NCBI RefSeq assembly: GCF_024125425.1
Contig: NZ_JAMXWN010000010.1
Coordinates: forward strand, 1-64,000
Direction: 5' to 3'
DNA length: 64,000 bases
DNA from: Sporolactobacillus kofuensis
Lineage (GTDB): Bacteria > Bacillota > Bacilli > Bacillales > Sporolactobacillaceae
A model generated the notes under the pieces. The model was given only the letters and a program-made list of their open reading frames with translations, was not told where the DNA came from and ran no database searches. The position numbers and the translations under genes are program-made. This document shows, piece by piece, positions 43,246-51,578 of the stretch (the stretch's first letter is position 1; the number at the start of each line of letters is the position of its first letter).

Positions 43246-44577
43246 TTGGAAAAAATTATCGTTCACGGAGGGAAACGGCTTTCGGGCTCTGTGAAAATTG
43301 AAGGCGCAAAGAATGCTGTTCTTCCTGTCATTGCCGCATCAATGCTTGCCTCTGAAGGAACAAGCAAAATATATAATGTACCGGAATTGGCAGATGTATA
43401 CACGATAAATGAAGTTTTGCGCTATTTAAATACGTCGGTGAACTATGAAAACAAGACAATTATGGTTAATGCAATGGCGGAATTGCTTACAGAGGCGCCA
43501 TTTGAATATGTAAGGAAAATGAGAGCATCCTTTTTGGTTATGGGGCCATTGCTTGCTCGTGTTGGTCGTGCAAAAATTGCGTTACCGGGTGGATGTGCCA
43601 TTGGCTCACGTCCCATTGATCAGCACCTTAAAGGGTTTGAAGCCATGGGCGCTCAAGTAACAATTGGCAATGGGTCGATTGAAGCTCGTGTTAACGGAAA
43701 ACTTAAGGGTACTGTTATATGCCTAGATTTTCCAAGTGTTGGAGCCACGGAAAATATTATCATGGCGGCATCCCTCGCTGAAGGTGAAACTGTTCTTGAA
43801 AATGCGGCTTGTGAGCCGGAAATTGTTAACTTGGCACAATATCTTAACGCCATGGGTGCTCAGGTGAGTGGTGCAGGTTCAAGTAGAATTGTCATTAAGG
43901 GTGTTGAGAAACTGCATTGCGCAGAACACGCCATTCTTCCTGACCGCATCGAAGCAGGTACCTATATGATTGCCGCTGCAATTACAGGCGGAAATGTGTT
44001 AATAGAGGATTCTGATAGTGAAGACCTACGTCCCCTAATTGCGAAATTGAGAGAAATGGGTATTACAATTGAAGAAGAAGAGGACGGCATTCGTGTTATT
44101 GGAAACGATCATATTCAAGCGATCGATGTAAAAACGATGCCTCATCCGGGTTTTCCAACAGACTTACAGGCACAAATGATGGCGTTGCTCTTGAAAGCTA
44201 AAGGCACTTCAGTGATCACAGAAACGGTCTTTGAAAATCGATTTATGCATGTTGAAGAATTCCGTCGAATGAATGCGTCAATAAAAATTGACGGGCGTTC
44301 AGCCGTAATCAGTGGACCATGTGATCTTCAAGGAGCTGATGTTGCAGCAACGGACTTACGTGCAGGGGCGGCACTAGTTATTGCAGGACTTGTTGCCAAA
44401 GGGTATACCAAAGTAAGCAGACTTCACCACATTGATCGTGGTTATGTTGACTTGGCTGGTAAACTCCGTATGCTTGGCGCTGATATTGAACGTGTACAAG
44501 TAAATGAAACAGAACAACCGGCAGCAGAAGCTAAAGAAATACGCACGCCGATTACGATCAATCCCAAGTTTGCTTAA
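43246..44577 (+). CDS. murAA: UDP-N-acetylglucosamine 1-carboxyvinyltransferase 1
   Basis: This is the main MurA; the same reaction as murA2. The 443 residues have Lys22 and the catalytic Cys117 in [18 protein letters not shown] at 43246 has GGAGGGG 6 nt upstream; an ATG seven codons earlier overlaps it. The C-terminus is extended by about 15 polar residues. The order ywmB-murAA-spoIID matches Bacilli. Confidence 0.95.
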   Translation: MEKIIVHGGKRLSGSVKIEGAKNAVLPVIAASMLASEGTSKIYNVPELADVYTINEVLRYLNTSVNYENKTIMVNAMAELLTEAPFEYVRKMRASFLVMGPLLARVGRAKIALPGGCAIGSRPIDQHLKGFEAMGAQVTIGNGSIEARVNGKLKGTVICLDFPSVGATENIIMAASLAEGETVLENAACEPEIVNLAQYLNAMGAQVSGAGSSRIVIKGVEKLHCAEHAILPDRIEAGTYMIAAAITGGNVLIEDSDSEDLRPLIAKLREMGITIEEEEDGIRVIGNDHIQAIDVKTMPHPGFPTDLQAQMMALLLKAKGTSVITETVFENRFMHVEEFRRMNASIKIDGRSAVISGPCDLQGADVAATDLRAGAALVIAGLVAKGYTKVSRLHHIDRGYVDLAGKLRMLGADIERVQVNETEQPAAEAKEIRTPITINPKFA

Positions 44578-44601
44578 GGATTCTATAATAAGGCCTAATA
44601 C

Positions 44602-44628
44602 AACCTGACCTAAGCGGGTCGGGTTTTT
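44602..44628 (+). terminator. Terminator after murAA
   Basis: AACCTGACC (44602-44610) pairs with GGTCGGGTT (44617-44625), one G-T pair, followed by a T-rich run. Confidence 0.8.
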
Positions 44629-44828
44629 ATTTTATCTAAGTCGTGATTAATTCTTAATATTCAGAAATCAAATGAAAGCGATTAATCACTCAACCTGAGT
44701 TTATGCTTCATACATAAAAATATGCATTGATGGTTTGTTCTAGTTTCGAGTAAAGAAGCATAATTTGATTGTAGAGTGTTCTCCTCAAGGCAAATGCGCG
44801 AAAGAGTGCACATACAGGAGGGGTATCG

Positions 44829-44918
44829 TTGTGTTTAAATACTTTTTGGAAATTCCCATTTTGTCAAAATGCACAAGGAATTGAACGTCTAAATCAGGGA
44901 TGCCGGAGGCAAAACTAA
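44829..44918 (+). CDS. Possible 29-codon upstream frame of spoIID
   Basis: A TTG frame with AGGAGGGG 5-7 nt upstream reads MCLNTFWKFPFCQNAQ... and its TAA abuts the spoIID ATG (TAAATG). It has three cysteines. A GTG frame two bases later (17 codons) shares the ribosome site. It may couple or restrain spoIID translation, but the frame may also be a by-product of a promoter or leader. Confidence 0.35.
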   Translation: MCLNTFWKFPFCQNAQGIERLNQGCRRQN

Positions 44919-45908
44919 ATGAAGAAGGCGATTGCGCTCCTCTTTATCTTCGTACTCATCATAATTATCATTCCTGCAGTAGTAGTCATTCCCTATACAC
45001 ATCAAGTTGCGCATCAGCAAACCCAAAAGCGCATTACCCAAGATCAGAAAACTATTTCAAAAGCAGCACTGATTTCAGTTTCAGTGTATCGTTCTGCGGA
45101 TAAAAGGGTGGATCAAGTTGCTCTAAACGACTATCTGATTGGTGTCGTTGGTTCTGAGATGCCCGCCAAGTTTCGACTTGAAGCACTCAAGGCACAAGCA
45201 ATTGCTGCACGAACCTATATTATGGCACGAATAATGGAAAATCCTAATAGACAAGTTACAGATACTGTACAAAATCAGGTTTACCATAGTCGCACGGAAC
45301 TAAAGAAGATCTGGGGCAATGATTATCATTGGAAAATAAAAAAAGTAACCCAAGCCGTTGCAGAAACAGATGCTCAAGTAATTACCTATAAAGGAAAGTT
45401 GATTTCACCGGTATTCTTTTCAACAAGCAACGGCCAGACTGAAAACGCAAAAGATTACTGGTCAAATAATGTGCCCTATCTCAAATCCGTGCCAAGTCCG
45501 TGGGACAAACTCTCACCAAAATACCGGATAAAGAAGAAACTCAGAACAGTTGATGTTGAGCGTGCTCTTGATGTTCGTCTTGGAAGTAATGGTGATCTAG
45601 GTAAAGTACTGAAAAAAACAGCAACAAATCATATCGCTCTTTATAGGGTGGATGGAAAAATCTTTACAGGTAGGCAAATCCGCGAAAAGCTGAAGTTAAG
45701 CTCGACTGACTTTCAACTAATAAAGAATGGAAATCAAGTCATTGCACAAACATTAGGCAGCGGTCATGACGTGGGCATGAGTCAGTATGGTGCTGAAGGG
45801 ATGGCACGAGAAGGGAAGAGTGCCAAGCAAATTATTACCTATTTTTATCAAGGGACGCAATTGAGCAAGATGACTGTTAAAGCGCAGCAAGCATTAGCCA
45901 AAAAATAA
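44919..45908 (+). CDS. spoIID: Stage II sporulation protein D
   Basis: SpoIID is a mother-cell lytic transglycosylase that thins septal peptidoglycan during engulfment together with SpoIIP and SpoIIM. The 329-residue protein has an N-terminal anchor (about 5-25), the catalytic Glu80 in GVVGSEMPAKF, the RTYI motif, and the C-terminal GSGHDVGMSQYGAEGMA block. CCGGAGGC is about 8 nt before ATG. I could not find a convincing sigma-E promoter. Confidence 0.96.
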   Translation: MKKAIALLFIFVLIIIIIPAVVVIPYTHQVAHQQTQKRITQDQKTISKAALISVSVYRSADKRVDQVALNDYLIGVVGSEMPAKFRLEALKAQAIAARTYIMARIMENPNRQVTDTVQNQVYHSRTELKKIWGNDYHWKIKKVTQAVAETDAQVITYKGKLISPVFFSTSNGQTENAKDYWSNNVPYLKSVPSPWDKLSPKYRIKKKLRTVDVERALDVRLGSNGDLGKVLKKTATNHIALYRVDGKIFTGRQIREKLKLSSTDFQLIKNGNQVIAQTLGSGHDVGMSQYGAEGMAREGKSAKQIITYFYQGTQLSKMTVKAQQALAKK

Positions 45909-46031
45909 GATTAGAACCACATAGAATGAGAAATGGAAGGTACTGCAAATCTAAAAAAATAGTAAGAAAAGTATTGTCGTAGTGTTAAATTCATAAATTT
46001 TATAAAAAAAACAGCATACTTTCCTATTTTT

Positions 46032-46063
46032 ATGTATAGATCGGCAACATTCTGATCAGAATG
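46032..46063 (+). promoter_or_regulatory. Candidate sigma-F promoter of spoIIQ
   Basis: A TGTATA at 46033-46038 is followed, 15 bp on, by GATCAGAATG at 46054-46063. This fits wGyATA and the GgnrAnAnT pattern with one or two mismatches. spoIIQ is transcribed by sigma-F in B. subtilis. Confidence 0.35.
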
Positions 46064-46067
46064 TTGC
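46044..46067. promoter_or_regulatory. 24-bp perfect palindrome before spoIIQ
   Basis: GCAACATTCT (46044-46053), GATC, AGAATGTTGC (46058-46067) read the same on both strands. It ends 2 nt before the GAGGTGAT ribosome site. It could be an operator or, in the RNA, a hairpin. Confidence 0.65.
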
Positions 46068-46084
46068 TGAGGTGATACAAAAAA

Positions 46085-46960
46085 ATGACAGATAACAAGG
46101 ATCAGAAGAAATTACAGGAAAAAGAGCTGTCCGGTCTGCGAAAACTAGCAAAACGGCGCTGGTTTTATCCCGCTTTATACTTATGCGCCGCATCGCTCAT
46201 CCTCACGGGTGTTCTGCTTTTTCAAATGCATGGCTCAGAACAATCGAGTAAAAATGCTCAGGATCGGTTAGTTTTTAATCAAGACAAACCTACATCCAAT
46301 CCGCTCAGTGCAGGTGATGAAGTGTTTGAATGGCCGGCTGCTCAGGAAGATACTCAGGTGATTCAACCTTTCTATGATGTCAAAGGAACACAGCAGGAAC
46401 AGCAAGCCGCCCTCGTAAACTATAACAATTCATACGTCCAAAATACGGGTATTAATATTGGTGCGAATGATGATAAGTCGTTTACGGTCACAGCGGCAAT
46501 GAGTGGAAAAGTAGTAGAAGCTAAGAAAGACGATGTGCTAGGTTATAAGGTGACTTTAAAACACAAGAATGGCGTGGAGACGTTGTACCAAAGCCTAGCT
46601 TCAGTAGATGTAGCTATGGGTCAGCAAATTGTCCAAGGTGAGAAGATTGGTACAGCCGGCACAGAAGCACTGAACAAGCCGATGGGTGTTCATCTCCACT
46701 TTGAAATTCGCAAAAACGGTTTTCCGGTTAGCCCAGAAAACTATATGAATAAGAGTGCATCGGAAGTCAAAGCAGTTACAGTCGGCGCACAATCAGCAAC
46801 AGCCAATCCATCCGCTTCGGAAAAGCTAAAAAATCAAGAAAGCAAGGAAACACCGAAGCAAGATACTAGTAAGTCGAAAGACCAAAGCAAATCGAACACT
46901 AAAGGATCTGAAAGCGATTCAAGCAAAGGGTCAACAATCGACAAAGGTTCAATGGATTAA
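46085..46960 (+). CDS. spoIIQ: Stage II sporulation protein Q
   Basis: SpoIIQ is the forespore membrane partner of SpoIIIAH in the channel joining the two sporangial cells. The 291-residue protein has one membrane helix (about 29-48) and a LytM/M23 domain (about 115-220). The peptidase site is degraded: the first ligand motif HxGxD reads NTGIN (Asn120, Asn124), while GVHLHFE (His203, His205) remains, so it should not cut peptidoglycan. A Lys/Ser-rich tail (about 230-291) follows. GAGGTGAT is 9 nt before ATG. Confidence 0.93.
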   Translation: MTDNKDQKKLQEKELSGLRKLAKRRWFYPALYLCAASLILTGVLLFQMHGSEQSSKNAQDRLVFNQDKPTSNPLSAGDEVFEWPAAQEDTQVIQPFYDVKGTQQEQQAALVNYNNSYVQNTGINIGANDDKSFTVTAAMSGKVVEAKKDDVLGYKVTLKHKNGVETLYQSLASVDVAMGQQIVQGEKIGTAGTEALNKPMGVHLHFEIRKNGFPVSPENYMNKSASEVKAVTVGAQSATANPSASEKLKNQESKETPKQDTSKSKDQSKSNTKGSESDSSKGSTIDKGSMD

Positions 46961-47007
46961 GGCATTAGTTGATCAAATGAACAACAGGATTAGAGGATAA
47001 CAACCTG

Positions 47008-47039
47008 GCGGTGCACGAACTGTGCATCGCTATTTTTTT
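47008..47039 (+). terminator. Terminator after spoIIQ
   Basis: GCGGTGCAC (47008-47016) pairs with GTGCATCGC (47022-47030), one G-T pair, followed by seven T. Confidence 0.85.
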
Positions 47040-47094
47040 ACACGTAAAGAACGTATATAATTTTGACGAAACAAAGTTAAGTGACCGAATGCGC

Positions 47095-47226
47095 AGATGC
47101 GAGACTCCTGCGGGAACGTTCCAGTTGATGCGAGCCAAGTGAGAACCCGCAGTTACGAGTTGTTTGAGGAGGATCACGGGTCGCCCGCGGCTTCTTAGCC
47201 GATGCGAGCAATCGGAGCATCATCAA
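47095..47226 (+). repeat. Intergenic repeat, copy A
   Basis: This block (AGATGCGAGACTCCTGCGGG at the start, GCGAGCAATCGGAGCATCATC near the end) is GC-richer than its surroundings and aligns with 20606-20730. From memory, a similar GAGACTCCTGCGGGA...GTGAGACCCCGCAG...GCGAGCATC repeat is scattered in Bacillaceae genomes. It contains complementary pieces (CCTGCGGG with CCCGCAG) that would fold into a hairpin. It has no open frame of note. Confidence 0.7.
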
Positions 47227-47246
47227 AATCGGGCATGGCTTAAGGG

Positions 47247-47271
47247 ACGGGGCGCTTTTTGCCCGTTTTTT
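47247..47271 (+). terminator. Terminator-like hairpin after repeat copy A
   Basis: ACGGGGC (47247-47253) pairs with GCCCGT (47261-47266) with one bulge, followed by six T. It may belong to the repeat unit. Confidence 0.5.
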
Positions 47272-47272
47272 C

Positions 47273-47533
47273 TTAGAATAAAGTTATGTTAATTTGAGTG
47301 ACTTTGACAAAATTAAGAACTTAATGAACAAAGCGATGAAAAGAATAAGTAATAAACGAATACACCTACTAATGTTAAGCTTCTCACTATTGGACATATA
47401 CATAAGCACGACCTGAGTATAAAATTATAATCAATTGATAACGTGTAGGTGTATAAATGTTTAGAGAACACACAATCTTAGTGTAAACAAGGAGGAAAGT
47501 TGCTGTTGAATTAAGATAGCAGGGTGGAAATCA
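47273..47533 (+). other. AT-rich region upstream of lrp
   Basis: ATACACCTAC (47360-47369) and its exact complement GTAGGTGTAT (47445-47454) enclose 75 nt. A TTGACA at 47305-47310 lacks a good -10, and TATAAA-like boxes near 47418 and 47452 lack -35 boxes. AAGGAGG at 47491-47497 precedes only a 4-codon frame. Confidence 0.4.
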
Positions 47534-47587
47534 ATGAGTAGAATAGGATCCTTTAACATAACCTCATTTATGCCGGATTGCTTTTAA
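47534..47587 (+). CDS. Possible 17-codon upstream frame of lrp
   Basis: ATG at 47534 has AGGGTGG 6 nt upstream and reads MSRIGSFNITSFMPDCF, ending 13 nt before lrp. The lrp start itself has a poor ribosome site, so its translation may rely on ribosomes ending here. No homologue is known to me. Confidence 0.3.
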   Translation: MSRIGSFNITSFMPDCF

Positions 47588-47600
47588 CAGCGAGTAATGG

Positions 47601-48050
47601 ATGAAACTCGATGATACAGATCGAAAAATACTGGACTGTCTAGCACAGGATGGTCGAATGTCCTACGTTGATATTGGAAAAGTTTTAGGCTTATCACGTG
47701 TGGCTACGCGTGAACGCGTGCAGCAAATGGTGAAAAACGGAATTATTGAAAAGTTTAGCGTTGTTATTAACTCAGAGCTAGCCGGGAAGACTGTTTCTGC
47801 TTTTTATGAAGTTGAGTGTGAGCCATCAGCGCTCTTGTCTGTCGCCCGAAAATTAACAGGTAACCCAAGTGTAGCGAGCTGCTACCAGATGACTGGTCCG
47901 AGCATGTTGCACGTGCATGTATTAGTCGAAGATTTTCATCAATTGGAGAATTTCACGAACAAGGAACTGTATTCAATGAAGGGGATTACAAAAGTAAATA
48001 GCCACATTTTATTACGTAGATTCAAGAGTAGAACGGGATTAAAATTATAA
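47601..48050 (+). CDS. Lrp/AsnC family transcriptional regulator
   Basis: The 149-residue protein has an N-terminal winged HTH (DDTDRKILDCLAQDGRMSYVDIGK, helix-turn-helix about 20-45) and a C-terminal RAM ligand-binding domain (about 62-140). Lrp proteins bind DNA as octamers and sense amino acids. The terminator after it separates it from the gamma-glutamyltransferase-transporter genes, but the position and the tandem repeats at their promoter suggest that it regulates them. Confidence 0.9.
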   Translation: MKLDDTDRKILDCLAQDGRMSYVDIGKVLGLSRVATRERVQQMVKNGIIEKFSVVINSELAGKTVSAFYEVECEPSALLSVARKLTGNPSVASCYQMTGPSMLHVHVLVEDFHQLENFTNKELYSMKGITKVNSHILLRRFKSRTGLKL

Positions 48051-48079
48051 AAATGAATTTTTGATAAATCACGTGAAAG

Positions 48080-48119
48080 CACATAAGGAAACTAATCATT
48101 TTCCTTTATGTGTTTTTTT
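48080..48119 (+). terminator. Terminator after lrp
   Basis: CACATAAGGAAA (48080-48091) pairs with 48100-48112 with one bulge, followed by seven T. Confidence 0.8.
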
Positions 48120-48142
48120 GCGTACAAAAAAAATTCTTCAAT

Positions 48143-48195
48143 TGTGAAAAATATGTGAAAAATATGTTGATTTAAAAAAAACAAAGTTTTATAAT
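48143..48195 (+). promoter_or_regulatory. Promoter of the ggt-dpp operon with 11-bp tandem repeats
   Basis: TTGATT (48167-48172) and TATAAT (48190-48195) are 17 bp apart. Directly upstream TGTGAAAAATA occurs twice in tandem (48143-48153 and 48154-48164), with a third partial TGTTGA running into the -35. The 11-bp step is one DNA turn, typical of cooperative regulator sites. Confidence 0.65.
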
Positions 48196-48336
48196 CATGA
48201 TTAATGATTTAACAAATGTTAATAAAAAAATACAAATTGATTAATTAAAGACATTAAATGAATAAATAAAACTACATATGTTAGTAGAACTGGTCGATTA
48301 ATTAATTTTAATTGAATAATAAGGAGGCAATTCCAG

Positions 48337-49944
48337 GTGTTTGATTTTGAATACCAACCATTTCCTTCCAGAAGGGCATCAGTATTTGGGAAAAAGGGTA
48401 TGGTCGCAACAGCACAACCCCTTGCTGCTCAAGCAGGTCTAGAAATTCTAAAAAAAGGAGGAAATGCAATCGATGCAGCGATCGCAACGGCGGCTTGTCT
48501 CACCGTTGTTGAACCCACATCAAATGGTATAGGCAGTGATGCATTCGCACTGATTTGGACAAAAGGGAAGCTGCATGGTTTAAACGCAAGTGGGGTTGCA
48601 CCGCAATCAATCTCTATTGATGCAGTAAAACAAAGAGGCTATAAAGAGATGCCTGTGCACGGCTTCGAACCTGTAATGGTTCCAGGAGCACCTGCAGCTT
48701 GGGCCGCCTGTTCATCACGATTTGGACGCCTTCCTCTTTCTGAGGTTTTGAAACCGGCAATCGATTATGCAGAAAGTGGATATCCCTTAGCTCCAGGATT
48801 AGCAAAATTCTGGCGGATTGCTTACCGTAAATTTAAGAAGAGTTTCCACGAGCAAATGTTCGAACCCTGGTTTGAAACATTTGCTCCTGAAGGGCGACCA
48901 CCAAGAGCAGGCGAAATGTGGTCATCACCTGACCATGCGAAAACACTTAGACTGATTGCTGATACTCAGGCAGAAGCATTTTATAGAGGAGAAATAGCAG
49001 AAAAAATAGACCGTTTTTCAAAAGAAAATGGCGGATTTATTCGAAAAAGCGATCTAGAAAGTTATCATCCAGAATGGGTTGATCCCGTCTCGATTAACTA
49101 CAAAGGTTACGATGTTTGGGAACTACCACCCAATGGACAGGGAATCGTTGCATTGATCGCACTAAACATTCTGAAAAATCTAGATTTTCCTAATACAGAT
49201 TCTGTTGATACCTACCACAAACAAATTGAAGCACTGAAACTTGCTTTTTCAGATGGGAAAAAATATATAACTGATCCGCGAAGCATGAATGATGAAGTTT
49301 CCAAACTATTATCTGAAGACTATGCGCGTGATCGCAGTAAGCATATTGGTGAATCGGCAATAGAGCCACAACCTGGATCATTGCCAAAAGGTGGGACGGT
49401 CTATCTTGCTACAGCAGATGGCGAGGGAAATATGGTTTCGTTTATTCAAAGTAACTATATGGGGTTTGGTTCAGGGCTTGTTGTTCCGGGGACGGGCATC
49501 GCACTTCAAAATCGTGGTCATACGTTTTCTCTCGATACCAAGGATGCAAATGCACTTGCTCCTGGGAAAAAGACCTATCACACGATTATCCCTGGCTTTT
49601 TATCAAAGGATGGACAACCTGTAGGACCGTTTGGCGTAATGGGCGGATATATGCAACCCCAAGGTCATCTGCAGGTGATCACGAACACAATTGATTTTCA
49701 GTTGAATCCCCAGGCGGCAATTGATGCGCCTAGGTGGCAATGGATGAGCGGAAAAACGATTAAAGTTGAATCAACATTTCCAAATCATATTGCTCAGGCA
49801 CTAGAACGACGCGGACATGACATTGAGGTTGCTTTGGATTCAGGTTCATTTGGACGCGGCCAAATTATTTGGAGAAATTCCGAAACGGGTGTACTCGTGG
49901 GCGGAACGGAATCGAGAGCGGATGGGGTGGTTGCCGCCTGGTAA
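48337..49944 (+). CDS. Gamma-glutamyltransferase-like protein (YwrD-like)
   Basis: The 535-residue Ntn-hydrolase precursor should self-cleave and transfer or hydrolyse gamma-glutamyl groups. The nucleophile is probably Thr354 in LPKGGTVYLATADGEGN; other family blocks are GGNAIDAAIATA, SNGIGSDAFALI, MVPGAPAAW and GVMGGYMQPQGHLQ. No signal peptide is present, unlike Ggt, so it resembles cytoplasmic YwrD-type members. GTG start with AGGAGG 9 nt upstream. It heads a transporter operon. Confidence 0.88.
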   Translation: MFDFEYQPFPSRRASVFGKKGMVATAQPLAAQAGLEILKKGGNAIDAAIATAACLTVVEPTSNGIGSDAFALIWTKGKLHGLNASGVAPQSISIDAVKQRGYKEMPVHGFEPVMVPGAPAAWAACSSRFGRLPLSEVLKPAIDYAESGYPLAPGLAKFWRIAYRKFKKSFHEQMFEPWFETFAPEGRPPRAGEMWSSPDHAKTLRLIADTQAEAFYRGEIAEKIDRFSKENGGFIRKSDLESYHPEWVDPVSINYKGYDVWELPPNGQGIVALIALNILKNLDFPNTDSVDTYHKQIEALKLAFSDGKKYITDPRSMNDEVSKLLSEDYARDRSKHIGESAIEPQPGSLPKGGTVYLATADGEGNMVSFIQSNYMGFGSGLVVPGTGIALQNRGHTFSLDTKDANALAPGKKTYHTIIPGFLSKDGQPVGPFGVMGGYMQPQGHLQVITNTIDFQLNPQAAIDAPRWQWMSGKTIKVESTFPNHIAQALERRGHDIEVALDSGSFGRGQIIWRNSETGVLVGGTESRADGVVAAW

Positions 49945-50016
49945 TGTATGGCATGCAGGGTTACTAGCCGTGATTGATCATAAACTAAGATTTTATACAT
50001 GAGGAGGATTTTATCA

Positions 50017-51561
50017 ATGAAAGCAAGATTAAAAGGCTTTATGTTTTTGGGAGTAATCCTTTTGCTTGTTATCGCATCTGGGTGTGGAGGCAACAAGGGC
50101 AATACGAGTTCATCAACGACTACAAATCAGTCAACAAATCAACTTGTAATCGGATTGGACAACGATCCGCCGCAACTTGATCCTCAGAAATCATCGGCAG
50201 CTGTGGACAGACAAGTTTTTCAAAGTATTTATAATACATTGGTAGATATAGATGTAAATGGAAAAATCGTACCTGAACTGGCGACGAGCTGGAAAATTAC
50301 GAATGGCGGGAAAGTGTACACATTTAATCTAAGAAAAGATGTTAAATTTCAGGATGGCACCCCTTTTAATGCAAAAGCAGTGAAATTTAACTTTGATCGG
50401 GAGTTAGATCCTAAATCGGCTTCTCCTAGACTTTCAGAAATTGGGTCGATTAGCAAAGTTACTGTACTTAGCCCTTACCAAGTACAGGTGACATTGAAGC
50501 AACCTTTTTCTCCTCTCTTATCGATTCTAACTGACCGAGCAGGAATGATGCTCTCACCGACAGCCGTGAAGAAAGAAGGAGCAAACTTCTCTAACCATCC
50601 AGTTGGAACGGGACCGTATAAATTTGTTGAGCGTGTCAAACAAGATCATATTACAGTCAAAGCATTTAAAGGCTATTGGGGTAAAAAACCTAAGATTCAA
50701 ACGATCGTTTATCATCCTTATGCTGATGGTAATGTGAGATTAACCAATTTAACATCAGGCAATGTAGATCTTGTAAATACAATTGACTACAAAGACATCG
50801 ATCGAGTAAAAAAGAATCCAAATCTTAAAGTAGATGAAAAAGATGCCATTGGATTCCAGGGAATCGTTTTGAATGTGCATCAGGCGCCTCTTAATAATGT
50901 GAAAATTCGTCAGGCAATTAATTTGGCTATTGATCGTGAATCGATCGCTAAAGTCATTTTCCATAATTATGTGACACCGGCAACGAGTCCGCTTCCAGTG
51001 TCGAGTTGGGCACATGATTCAAGCTTGAAACAAACAACTGCTGATACAGCTGCCGCAAAGAAGCTTGTTCAGGAATCAGGACTGAAGAATGTTCACTTTA
51101 CTTTGAAAATTCCTGCTGGTAGCGCACAGAATCAGCAGTTAGGACAAATGGTTCAATCGATGCTTAAAAAAGTTGGCATTAATGTCAAACTTGAAATGGT
51201 AGAGTTTGGCACGATGATTCAGCAAGGAACGGAGCATAACTTTGATGCCATTAATCTTGGATGGAGCGGCCGAATGGATCCGGATGGAACGATATATTCC
51301 TGGTTTATCACTAAAGGCGGAAATAATGATATGGGTTACTCAAATGCAAATGTTGATAAATGGTTGAATCAAGCACGTACAGTATCATCGAAGCAAGAAC
51401 GTACACAACTGTACCATAAGATTTCACAGCAGTTGTGGAAGGATGCGCCATATATCTCAATCTATTATCCAAACGATTACAAGGCAATGAAGAAAAGTGT
51501 GCAAGGATTCCAGCATTACCCAGATACGATGATTCGCCCTGAGACGATCTCTCTAAAATAA
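50017..51561 (+). CDS. Peptide ABC transporter substrate-binding lipoprotein
   Basis: The 514-residue protein is of the SBP_bac_5 (DppA/GsiB/OppA) type. A lipobox IASGC gives Cys23 as the acyl-modified residue. Later motifs LVIGLDNDPPQLDPQ, AVKFNFDRE and VGTGPYKF are the family ones. GAGGAGG is 9 nt before ATG; an earlier in-frame ATG abuts it. Gamma-glutamyl peptides (glutathione) are a likely but unproven cargo, judged from the preceding gene. Confidence 0.9.
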   Translation: MKARLKGFMFLGVILLLVIASGCGGNKGNTSSSTTTNQSTNQLVIGLDNDPPQLDPQKSSAAVDRQVFQSIYNTLVDIDVNGKIVPELATSWKITNGGKVYTFNLRKDVKFQDGTPFNAKAVKFNFDRELDPKSASPRLSEIGSISKVTVLSPYQVQVTLKQPFSPLLSILTDRAGMMLSPTAVKKEGANFSNHPVGTGPYKFVERVKQDHITVKAFKGYWGKKPKIQTIVYHPYADGNVRLTNLTSGNVDLVNTIDYKDIDRVKKNPNLKVDEKDAIGFQGIVLNVHQAPLNNVKIRQAINLAIDRESIAKVIFHNYVTPATSPLPVSSWAHDSSLKQTTADTAAAKKLVQESGLKNVHFTLKIPAGSAQNQQLGQMVQSMLKKVGINVKLEMVEFGTMIQQGTEHNFDAINLGWSGRMDPDGTIYSWFITKGGNNDMGYSNANVDKWLNQARTVSSKQERTQLYHKISQQLWKDAPYISIYYPNDYKAMKKSVQGFQHYPDTMIRPETISLK

Positions 51562-51578
51562 ATACAGGGAGGATAACT

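Noticed and set aside
47505-47535. T-box-like sequence GCAGGGTGGAAATCA before lrp
   Set aside because: It resembles the T-box core (AGGGUGGNACCGCG) only over AGGGTGG, has no terminator after it and no specifier region before it.
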